A stretch of 5,311 bases of DNA. Source: an uncultured Paraglaciecola sp. GTDB taxonomy: Bacteria > Pseudomonadota > Gammaproteobacteria > Enterobacterales > Alteromonadaceae. The translations under genes and the position numbers were made by a program. The stretch spans positions 1-5,311 of the forward strand of contig CAJQKX010000565.1 of NCBI GenBank assembly GCA_905479025.1, written 5' to 3'. Positions within the stretch are counted from its first letter, which is position 1, and each line of letters starts with the position of its first letter. Positions 1-5,311 of this stretch are shown in pieces. The notes under the pieces were generated by a model. That model did not search any database. It saw only the letters and a list, made by a program, of their open reading frames with translations, and had not been told where the DNA came from.

Positions 1-1881
1 TTTGAAATTGGTCAAAATGGAAATTTACATGTGACCCCCGATCCATTAAATACCAATATGCGAATTGATTTCAAAGCAGTAGTAGAAGAAATCAAACAAG
101 AAGGTATCCAGTTTCCTGTAGTGGTGAGATTTCACGACATCCTTCGATCGCAAGTGGCATTATTGAACCAAACGTTTCAACAAACGGTTAAAGACGCTGA
201 ATATCAGGGTGAATACATGGGGGTATACCCTATAAAAGTAAACCAGATGCGAGAAGTAGTAGAAGAAATAGTCGACGCCGGTGCGCCCTTTAATTATGGT
301 CTAGAAGCAGGGTCAAAGGCTGAACTTTTGACCGTCATGGCGCTCAATACCAATACTGAGTCACTTACCATACTCAATGGATATAAAGACCAAGAGTTCA
401 TGCGGTTAGCTCTATTAAGTCGCAAGTTAGGTCGAAAAACGATTGTGGTCATTGAGAAGTTTTCAGAACTCATTTTACTGGTAAAAATTGCTAAAGAGCT
501 GGATATCATGCCAATAGTTGGCGTCCGCTCCAAGATGACGGTAAAAGGTCGGGGCAAATGGGAAAGTTCTGGTGGTGATAGAGCTAAATTTGGCCTAACT
601 ATCAGCGAGATAATCAATGCAGCCCGCTACCTTGAAGAACATGACATGGCGGATTGTCTAAAACTATTGCACTTTCATATTGGCAGTCAACTGACCGACA
701 TTCGTGCGGTAAAAGAATCTATCACAGAAGGCGCAATGATTTACTCTGAGCTGCACAGAATGGGCTTTGAATTAGAGTACGTTGACGTTGGGGGAGGCCT
801 AGGAATTGATTATGATGGCAGCCAATCAACCAATGACTCGTCACGAAACTACAGTATGCAAGAATACGTGTCAGATATTGTATACGGCATGAAACAAGTA
901 TGTGATTTAGAACATGTTCCCCACCCAACCTTAGTGAGCGAAAGTGGCAGAGCCATTACTGCCCACCATAGTTGTGTAGTCACCGAAGTGGTGGGTGAGA
1001 TAAAGGCACACGGATCCGGGATCGCTACCCCCCCAGTAGAGGGGGAACATATCTTAGTAAGTGATATGCGAGAATTAGCCGAAATCATTGATAAACAAAA
1101 TAATTTACAAGAAATATTCAATGACGCCTCGCAGTTTAAAGAGCAAGCATTAAATGCATTTAAGTTACGGGTAATATCACTAGAAGAACTCGCCAAAATA
1201 GAAACTCTGTACTGGCAAATTATGGAAAAAGTACAACTTCGTCTCAAAGACGTCGAATTTGTACCTGAAGAAATGCAAGAGATTGACTTTGCGTTGTCAT
1301 CTCAATATCTGTGTAACTTTTCAGTATTTCAATCCGCTGCCGACACATGGGCGATAGACCAAATACTGCCTGTGGTCCCCCTAACCAGAATGGACGAAAA
1401 GCCCACCAGCAATTGCTCATTGGTAGATATCACCTGTGATAGCGATGGAAAATTAGATCAATTCATCAGCGAACAAGGTATTTCAAATGTAGTACCCATG
1501 CATCATCTGAAACCGGCTGAAGACTATTATTTAGGACTATTTTTGACCGGTGCCTATCAAGATGTGATGGGTGACATGCACAACTTGTTTGGTCGTTTAA
1601 ACGAAGTGCATATATTTAGTCATGACGAGGATCCCCAAGGTTTTTACATTGAAGAAATGGTCAAGGGTTCTTCGGTTGAGGATGTATTATCTATCATGCA
1701 ATACCACCCAAGCTCAATGGCCAAAAGTATTAAGAAAATGATCGATATGCACGTTGCCAAAGGGCAAATGAAACCCAGAGAGGGAGTAAAATGGACTGAC
1801 TTCTATGAGGATTGTCTGAAGGGTTATACCTACTTAAAAACCAAGCTGAACTGCCAGCATCTAACGCATAACATTTATTGA
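1..1881 (+). CDS. speA: Biosynthetic arginine decarboxylase SpeA, 5'-truncated by the window edge
   Basis: This is a PLP-dependent enzyme converting L-arginine to agmatine and CO2, the first step of the agmatine route to putrescine. The frame is open from base 1: the residues before the GTG at 31 (FEIGQNGNLHV, then TPDP) match the usual SpeA N-terminal stretch (IGxxGHxxVxPDP), so GTG 31 is not the start and probably 20-40 residues are missing. In visible-peptide numbering (first codon = 1) the landmarks are the PLP lysine K79 in VYPIKVNQ, HIGSQ at 226-230 and the phosphate-binding GGG at 264-266. They continue with ESGRA at 314-318 and the active-site CDSDG at 479-483, where C479 contributes from the second subunit in this fold. 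The 626 visible residues plus the missing start agree with the family's 630-660. The C-terminus (GYTYLKTKLN plus a short tail) is complete. No speB agmatinase follows. Its stop overlaps the convergent downstream gene. The family call is certain; the exact start is not visible. Confidence 0.96.
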   Translation, partial: FEIGQNGNLHVTPDPLNTNMRIDFKAVVEEIKQEGIQFPVVVRFHDILRSQVALLNQTFQQTVKDAEYQGEYMGVYPIKVNQMREVVEEIVDAGAPFNYGLEAGSKAELLTVMALNTNTESLTILNGYKDQEFMRLALLSRKLGRKTIVVIEKFSELILLVKIAKELDIMPIVGVRSKMTVKGRGKWESSGGDRAKFGLTISEIINAARYLEEHDMADCLKLLHFHIGSQLTDIRAVKESITEGAMIYSELHRMGFELEYVDVGGGLGIDYDGSQSTNDSSRNYSMQEYVSDIVYGMKQVCDLEHVPHPTLVSESGRAITAHHSCVVTEVVGEIKAHGSGIATPPVEGEHILVSDMRELAEIIDKQNNLQEIFNDASQFKEQALNAFKLRVISLEELAKIETLYWQIMEKVQLRLKDVEFVPEEMQEIDFALSSQYLCNFSVFQSAADTWAIDQILPVVPLTRMDEKPTSNCSLVDITCDSDGKLDQFISEQGISNVVPMHHLKPAEDYYLGLFLTGAYQDVMGDMHNLFGRLNEVHIFSHDEDPQGFYIEEMVKGSSVEDVLSIMQYHPSSMAKSIKKMIDMHVAKGQMKPREGVKWTDFYEDCLKGYTYLKTKLNCQHLTHNIY

Positions 1882-3047
1882 TGTAAAATAGTGTTAGGTG
1901 CTGTTTTGATTGAGCCTGCAACCAATCTGGTTTGTTCTAAATGCATAAAACAACGGGCCCAAAAATCAGGGGTAAACTCATTGATTAAGTTGGACTCTGC
2001 ATTCATTAACATCACATAACCCACCCCATATTCGGGAGAAAAGGCTATATCTGCACGGTAACCCTGTACCCACCCACCGTGATAATTAAGGGTATGCCCT
2101 GCAAAATCATAGACGCGCCAGCCTAATCCATAGTGGGCATCCGATAAAAATTTGCGCCATTGACGTCGATACATTTCCTTTTTACTTTTAGTCAGCGGTG
2201 TCGTCACTTTTGAAATCAACTCTGCAGATACGACGCCTGGCGCCTCTCCTAAAAGCGCGCGCATCCAAATAACCATATCCCGCATACTTGCATTGACCCC
2301 AGCGGCTGGAGAATATTTGTAATAGTCATCTCGTATTTTAGTCGAGCGCCAGCGATTTTTTGAAATGGCGACATGGGGTTTTGCCCACTTGGCAGATGAT
2401 TCTAAGCCTGCTTTTCCCACACTTGCATGAGGCATGTTTAATGGCTTAATTATGGTGTGGGTTAAAGCCTGACCATAAGAAGAGTGATGTTGCTTAAAAT
2501 ATCCATCCACCACTGCAAACAAGGTGTTTTGATAAGTATAACATTGCCCTGGTTGACACAGAGGCTGCAATTCTGAAAGCATAGTGAGCACTCGGTTAAC
2601 TGAATAATTGGCTTCAATTAAATTGTCATAAGCATTAGGCATATATCCACTAGACTGCCCAATAACATGCCGTAATAGCAACTCACTACCTCTCCCCTTT
2701 TCACTAGAGAATTCTGGCACCAATTGCGCCACAGGCATTTGCCAGTCTAATTGGTTTTGAGCTACGTATTTAGCCATTAACATAGAAGTAAAGGTTTTTG
2801 ATACCGAGGCCAATCTGAATACAGTATCGACAGCAATAGGGTTGCCTGACTTGCTCTCTTTACCATACACCACCACAGAAGCTGGTTTACCTTTCTCAAT
2901 ATAGGCAAAGGTATACCCAGGTAAGTTCTTTTTTTGTGCCTTTAGTTGAATATCTTGTGCAAATTTTGTTAACCATCTATCAGCAGCAATACTCTGCTGG
3001 TTAAATACGCAGAAAAGTAGTACAACCCCTATAAAAGACTTAAACAT
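1875..3047 (-). CDS. Exported serine hydrolase, class C beta-lactamase / PBP-like family
   Basis: This 390-residue protein belongs to the AmpC/DD-peptidase-fold serine hydrolases, which include carboxypeptidases, esterases and true beta-lactamases. An N-terminal signal peptide is visible: K3, a hydrophobic core at about 5-15 and a likely SPase I site after SIA (residue 21), so it acts in the periplasm. Catalytic motifs are in order: S81-V-S-K84 (nucleophile and general base), Y172-Q-N174 and H323-G-G325, with the usual helix-associated LLRHVIGQSSGY at about 124-135. C164 and C169 just before the YxN motif could form a disulphide. The third motif is HGG rather than KTG, which is common in the non-AmpC branches, so physiological substrate and antibiotic resistance cannot be inferred. 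The start is chosen because the signal peptide begins there and a stop lies 16 codons upstream. No convincing Shine-Dalgarno precedes the ATG. The gene is convergent with speA, overlapping it by 7 bp, and divergent from the alkylation repair operon. Confidence 0.93.
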   Translation of the reverse strand: MFKSFIGVVLLFCVFNQQSIAADRWLTKFAQDIQLKAQKKNLPGYTFAYIEKGKPASVVVYGKESKSGNPIAVDTVFRLASVSKTFTSMLMAKYVAQNQLDWQMPVAQLVPEFSSEKGRGSELLLRHVIGQSSGYMPNAYDNLIEANYSVNRVLTMLSELQPLCQPGQCYTYQNTLFAVVDGYFKQHHSSYGQALTHTIIKPLNMPHASVGKAGLESSAKWAKPHVAISKNRWRSTKIRDDYYKYSPAAGVNASMRDMVIWMRALLGEAPGVVSAELISKVTTPLTKSKKEMYRRQWRKFLSDAHYGLGWRVYDFAGHTLNYHGGWVQGYRADIAFSPEYGVGYVMLMNAESNLINEFTPDFWARCFMHLEQTRLVAGSIKTAPNTILHQ

Positions 3048-3065
3048 GAAAAAGTTGAAGTGGTA

Positions 3066-3095
3066 TAGGTTTGGCCAGTATGTCCAGTAAACCTA
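3066..3095. repeat. Inverted repeat at the hydrolase transcription start, with inner direct repeat
   Basis: The arms TAGGTTT (3066-3072) and AAACCTA (3089-3095) are perfect 7-bp complements separated by 16 bases. Inside lies a direct repeat CCAGTA (3075-3080 and 3084-3089), the second copy running into the right arm. The element sits immediately downstream of the candidate -10 box at 3098-3103, covering the predicted +1 and early leader. That position would suit an operator for a repressor or a leader hairpin; no family-specific operator is recognised. Confidence 0.4.
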
Positions 3096-3097
3096 GC

Positions 3098-3103
3098 ATT
3101 ATA
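3098..3103 (-). promoter_or_regulatory. Candidate -10 box of the serine hydrolase gene
   Basis: Read on the minus strand the hexamer is a perfect TATAAT, about 50 bases upstream of the hydrolase ATG at 3047, in an AT-rich context that includes a T7 run. No good -35 hexamer sits 16-18 bases further upstream and there is no extended TGn motif, so the promoter would be weak or activator-dependent. Transcription would begin near 3091, inside the inverted repeat at 3066-3095. This is based on consensus matching only. Confidence 0.4.
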
Positions 3104-3199
3104 TAAACAAAAAAAGCCATATGGATCCTATTATTAGATTGAGCTTACGAAGTGACATCTAGCCAACCCTGTTGATTGCCCTACTTGTTGCTACTTTAT

Positions 3200-3225
3200 A
3201 TCAACCATCTTTATGAATGGTTGAT
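3200..3225. repeat. Perfect 9-bp inverted repeat in the divergent intergenic region
   Basis: ATCAACCAT (3200-3208) and ATGGTTGAT (3217-3225) are perfect complements around an 8-base spacer. No T-run follows on either strand, so it does not resemble a rho-independent terminator. It lies 100 bases upstream of the Ada-AlkA start and about 150 upstream of the hydrolase start, between two divergent genes. This is a plausible dimeric regulator site, of unknown regulator. Confidence 0.45.
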
Positions 3226-3241
3226 GCTGAACATAGCAAAA

Positions 3242-3289
3242 TAACGATTGACTGCCGTTTTTGTCGCACCCACTCGATATAAATCGTTA
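3242..3289. repeat. Widely spaced 8-bp inverted repeat upstream of ada-alkA
   Basis: TAACGATT (3242-3249) and AATCGTTA (3282-3289) are perfect complements separated by 32 bases. The right arm directly follows the candidate -10 hexamer at 3278-3283, overlapping it by two bases. Two half-sites about four helical turns apart (40 bp start to start) would be compatible with a looped or paired regulator site, but at this AT content an 8-bp pair with free spacing can easily arise by chance. Reported with low confidence. Confidence 0.25.
3278..3283 (+). promoter_or_regulatory. Candidate -10 box of the ada-alkA/ogt operon
   Basis: TATAAA lies 41 bases upstream of the ATG at 3325. The nearest TTGACA-like hexamer (TTGACT, 3248-3253) is 24 bases upstream, too far for a normal sigma-70 spacer. 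A poor -35 would fit a promoter needing the methylated Ada-type activator, which is how E. coli Ada-controlled promoters work, but this remains inference. Confidence 0.25.
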
Positions 3290-3324
3290 AAATCATCATA
3301 TCACAGGTAGTAAAGCACAAAATA

Positions 3325-4677
3325 ATGCAGACTGAATATCAACAAGCTAGGCTAGCAAGAGACCCACGTTTTGATGGCACCTTTTTTATAGCAGTTAAAA
3401 CCACACATATTTTTTGTCGACCCATTTGTCCTGCTACTGCCGCGCTTGAAAAAAATGTCGAATACTTTCAGTTAGCACAACAGGCCATGTTAGCCGGCTA
3501 TCGCCCTTGTTTGCGTTGCAGGCCTGATAGTGCCCCCCATTCATACGCATGGCAGGGGGTGAATACCACTGTGCACAGAGCGATGCGTTTACTCAGGCAA
3601 AATAAAGAATTAAACATACAGCAGATAGCCACCAAGTTAGGTATAACAGCACGCTATTTTCGACAGCTTTTTCAGCAACATTTAGGCTTAAGTCCAAAAC
3701 AGTATCAATTATTTGATAAAGTTTTATTTGCTAAACAACTACTTCACGAAAGTAACTTACCCATTGAACACATAGCTCATGCCAGTGGTTTTGCAAGTGC
3801 TAGGCGTTTACAACATACTTTTAAAAAAGTGACAGGGTTCACACCCCAGCAGATAAAGCAGAGTAAAAACAAGCAAGGCGAGCTTATTAGTCTTAGGTTA
3901 GCCTTTCGGCCTCCTTTCAACTGGGAATATATACAATCATTCTTAGCGTTGAGGGCGATTCAAGGAGTCGAGAATATGATTAAAAATTGTTATTCTAGAA
4001 CCTTTGTCACTGGAACAGATAAAGGCTGGTTTAGCGTATCAGCGGTTAAGAATAAGCATTATTTAAAGGTAGAAATAAGTCTACCCAATATCGAAAAACT
4101 GACGACTATTTTAACGAATATTGAACGAATGTTTGATCTCAACGCAGATACCAACACAATCCAAACGCAATTATTAAGGTGCGGTGTCCCAAAAGACACT
4201 ATGGTGACAGGATTAAGAATTCCTGGTGTATGGGATAAATTTGAAGCGGGTTGTCGTGCCATTCTTGGTCAACAAATATCAGTCAAAGCGGCCATTCGCT
4301 TATTATCCCAATTAACCCAGGAATTAGGCGCAACAGAAGGTGACAAGGTGTATTTCCCAACACCTGAAGCTATTGCAAATAGCGACCTTAGTTTTCTCAA
4401 AATCCCTAATAGCCGCAAGCAAACCTTGCGGCTATTGGCGCATCATAATGTCCATTCATCAGACTCTTCAGATTCATCAGTAGATGATTGGTTATGTATA
4501 AAAGGCATAGGACCTTGGACGGTAGCCTATGCAAAAATGCGCGGACAATCTTCTCCCGATATATGGCTTAACACCGACTTGATTGTTAAAAAACAACTGG
4601 CAAAATTAACAATCGATGTGGAATTAGCTCGTCCATGGCGAAGCTACCTAACATTACAACTTTGGAGTATGGCGTGA
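3325..4677 (+). CDS. Ada-type sensor / AraC regulator fused to AlkA-type DNA-3-methyladenine glycosylase
   Basis: This 450-residue protein has three modules. Residues 1-70 form the Ada zinc domain with C31, C35, C62 and C65 (FCRPICP and PCLRCRPD). By homology to E. coli Ada, C31 would accept a methyl group from Sp-methylphosphotriesters and switch on DNA binding. Residues about 80-180 form an AraC-type double helix-turn-helix (NIQQIATKLGITARYFRQLF and PIEHIAHASGFASARRLQHT). Residues about 187-300 match the AlkA N-terminal domain (LRLAFRPPFNW), followed by an HhH-GPD glycosylase. The latter has GLRIPGVWDKFEAGCRAILGQQ at 296-317, hairpin LCIKGIGPWTVAYAKMRG at 390-407 and catalytic D418 in LNTDLIVKK. 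It should remove 3-methyladenine and similar lesions and activate its own operon. The C-terminus (PWRSYLTLQLWSM) matches the AlkA end, so the protein is complete. The start agrees with the usual Ada N-terminus; the only purine-rich element (AGGTAG, 3305-3310) is 14 bases upstream, rather far. ogt overlaps its stop. Confidence 0.93.
   Translation: MQTEYQQARLARDPRFDGTFFIAVKTTHIFCRPICPATAALEKNVEYFQLAQQAMLAGYRPCLRCRPDSAPHSYAWQGVNTTVHRAMRLLRQNKELNIQQIATKLGITARYFRQLFQQHLGLSPKQYQLFDKVLFAKQLLHESNLPIEHIAHASGFASARRLQHTFKKVTGFTPQQIKQSKNKQGELISLRLAFRPPFNWEYIQSFLALRAIQGVENMIKNCYSRTFVTGTDKGWFSVSAVKNKHYLKVEISLPNIEKLTTILTNIERMFDLNADTNTIQTQLLRCGVPKDTMVTGLRIPGVWDKFEAGCRAILGQQISVKAAIRLLSQLTQELGATEGDKVYFPTPEAIANSDLSFLKIPNSRKQTLRLLAHHNVHSSDSSDSSVDDWLCIKGIGPWTVAYAKMRGQSSPDIWLNTDLIVKKQLAKLTIDVELARPWRSYLTLQLWSMA
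4408..4436. repeat. Perfect 12-bp hairpin inside the glycosylase coding sequence
   Basis: AATAGCCGCAAG (4408-4419) and CTTGCGGCTATT (4425-4436) are perfect complements around the loop CAAAC. The codons specify NSRKQTLRLL (residues 362-371), a stretch conserved in AlkA-type enzymes (SRxxxLRxLA), so it does not look like an inserted element. There is no T-run after it, which argues against an intrinsic terminator. In mRNA it should form a stable stem between the start of the fusion and the ogt gene 238 bases downstream. Confidence 0.7.
4455..4481 (+). repeat. Three imperfect 9-bp tandem repeats encoding a Ser/Asp linker
   Basis: TTCATCAGA, CTCTTCAGA and TTCATCAGT follow one another and encode most of the SSDSSDSS run at residues 378-385. 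This lies between the SRKQTLRLLA helix and the HhH motif of the glycosylase. It appears to be a small in-frame repeat expansion in a variable loop; no function is evident. Confidence 0.4.
4664..4667 (+). promoter_or_regulatory. Shine-Dalgarno of ogt inside the alkA 3' end
   Basis: GGAG sits 6 bases before the GTG at 4674, ideal spacing. It decides the ogt start in favour of GTG 4674 over the in-frame ATG at 4635, which has only a GGA 12 bases upstream. Confidence 0.75.
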
Positions 4678-5144
4678 CTGAAAACAATCATTTTATTGAA
4701 TATTTGGATACCCAGTTTGGCATATTAGAAGTGTGTGCCAACCAGGATGGCATAGGATCAATAGGCTTTGTGCAACAGAAATACAAACCTATAAGTAAGT
4801 GTTTACATACACAACAGGCACTTACACAACTAGCCGAATATTTTGCAGGTAACAGAACTCAGTTTAATTTGAACTTAAATGCAAAAGGTACTGATTTTCA
4901 GCAACAAGTTTGGAGACAGCTCACTACTATCAAATATGGGCAAACCTGTAGTTATGCCGATATTGCAAAAGGTATAGACAATCCAAAAGCAGTGAGAGCT
5001 GTAGGCGCAGCCAATGGACGTAATCCTTTGGCTATTGTTGTTCCTTGTCACCGTGTTATCGGTAGTAATGGCAAGTTAACAGGTTATGCTTGGGGCACAT
5101 CAATCAAAGCAGGTCTATTGGCGTTAGAAAAAAGGATTGTCTAA
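4674..5144 (+). CDS. ogt: Methylated-DNA--[protein]-cysteine S-methyltransferase (O6-methylguanine repair)
   Basis: This is a suicide repair protein that transfers the alkyl group from O6-alkylguanine (and O4-alkylthymine) in DNA to its own cysteine. With the GTG start it has 156 residues, close to the usual length of single-domain Ogt/AdaB proteins. The active site is PCHRVIGSNGKLTGYAWG with nucleophile C125. The recognition helix PKAVRAVGAANGRNP carries the base-flipping arginine (R108) and hinge asparagine (N117). The N-terminal IEYLDTQFGILEV is the usual beginning of the family's first domain. The alternative ATG at 4635 would add 13 residues (MAKLPNITTLEYG) with no family match and a 43-base overlap. 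GTG 4674 gives a 4-base GTGA overlap with the preceding stop plus a good GGAG, so the two repair genes are very likely translationally coupled and co-induced. Its TAA overlaps the stop of the convergent GGDEF remnant. The symbol is by family; adaB would be equally suitable. Confidence 0.93.
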   Translation: MTENNHFIEYLDTQFGILEVCANQDGIGSIGFVQQKYKPISKCLHTQQALTQLAEYFAGNRTQFNLNLNAKGTDFQQQVWRQLTTIKYGQTCSYADIAKGIDNPKAVRAVGAANGRNPLAIVVPCHRVIGSNGKLTGYAWGTSIKAGLLALEKRIV

Positions 5145-5281
5145 TCAAACTCTCTGTGTGCTTTAATCATATCTATTAAATGCATTCTCACTATATTCTT
5201 ACCATCACATTTGGCCAAAAATATGGCGACATCTGCCCCGCAGATAACTTTTGAGATAATTCGACCGCTTATTGAGGAACA
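5141..5281 (-). pseudogene. Remnant of a GGDEF (diguanylate cyclase) domain, C-terminal end
   Basis: The minus strand has 46 open codons ending in TAG (5143-5141). Residues 12-31 read VICGADVAIFLAKCDGKNIV, matching the C-terminal GGDEF signature (LLxxADxALYxAKxxGRNxV) at V12, I13, A16, D17, A19, F21, A23, K24, G27, K28, N29 and V31. The catalytic GG(D/E)EF loop would lie about 70 residues further upstream, outside the window. The frame is blocked by in-frame stops at 5282-5284 and 5306-5308, and the other two minus frames also have stops (5269-5271 and 5292-5294), so no uninterrupted path leads into this end. This suggests a decayed or frameshifted gene. It is not an active cyclase as seen. 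The alternative is a sequencing frameshift in a live gene. A tail of about 15 residues follows the signature, which is ordinary. Confidence 0.55.
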
Positions 5282-5311
5282 TTACCGGACATCAATAAAA
5301 TAAATTTAACC

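Noticed and set aside
849..1247. Open minus-strand frame of 132 codons (and similar ones at 294-617, 722-928, 1730-1921 and 4059-4262)
   Set aside because: These lie opposite strongly conserved speA or alkA coding sequence and show no motifs; they are antisense shadows.
1841..1866. Possible minus-strand terminator after the hydrolase (GCTG/CAGC stem then a T-rich stretch)
   Set aside because: The stem is only 4 bp and lies inside the speA coding sequence; too weak to call.
1875..3047. Calling the hydrolase an AmpC antibiotic-resistance beta-lactamase
   Set aside because: It has the general family motifs, but HGG replaces KTG and many relatives are peptidases or esterases, so resistance is not supported.
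3248..3253. TTGACT as -35 of the repair operon
   Set aside because: It is 24 bases from the best -10 (TATAAA, 3278-3283), outside the usual 16-18 base spacer, and no -10-like hexamer lies at the proper distance.
3312..3319. AAAGCACA, one mismatch from the E. coli Ada box AAAGCGCA
   Set aside because: It lies 5 bases before the start codon, downstream of any plausible promoter, while functional Ada boxes lie near -35. Probably chance.
5223..5303. Short + strand frame (26 codons from ATG 5223) in phase with ogt after its stop
   Set aside because: It has no ribosome binding site and no recognisable similarity, and it is antisense to the frame with a clear GGDEF signature.

Overview
The window looks like a chromosomal segment of a moderately AT-rich gammaproteobacterium. 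The SpeA-type biosynthetic arginine decarboxylase and the general gene style would suit a marine Alteromonadales-like lineage, but that placement is inference from protein character only; no rRNA or other phylogenetic marker is present.

Layout, left to right. (1) Bases 1-1881, + strand: the 3' nine-tenths or so of a speA arginine decarboxylase gene, whose true start lies left of the window. (2) Bases 1875-3047, - strand: an exported serine hydrolase of the class C beta-lactamase / penicillin-binding-protein-like family, convergent with speA and overlapping it by 7 bp at the stop codons. (3) Bases 3048-3324: a 277-bp divergent intergenic region with a good -10 hexamer for the hydrolase, two clear inverted repeats and a weaker spaced one. 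(4) Bases 3325-4677, + strand: a fusion of an Ada-type methylphosphotriester sensor, an AraC-type DNA-binding domain and an AlkA-type 3-methyladenine DNA glycosylase. (5) Bases 4674-5144, + strand: a stand-alone O6-methylguanine-DNA methyltransferase (Ogt/AdaB type), translationally coupled to the fusion through a GTGA overlap. (6) Bases 5141-5281, - strand: a short reading frame that matches the C-terminal signature of GGDEF (diguanylate cyclase) domains but is cut off by upstream stops in all frames, so it looks like a gene remnant.

Genes 4 and 5 together form a compact alkylation-damage adaptive response operon. One protein senses methylated phosphates, probably activates its own transcription and excises N-methylated purines; the other reverses O6-alkylguanine. 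The E. coli parts are shuffled: there Ada carries the sensor and the O6 methyltransferase, and AlkA is separate. This domain arrangement occurs in known annotated families and is not itself new. The least explained items are a perfect 12-bp hairpin inside the glycosylase coding sequence, the inverted repeats in the divergent promoter region and the GGDEF remnant. I see no CRISPR array, tRNA, rRNA, insertion sequence or clear rho-independent terminator.
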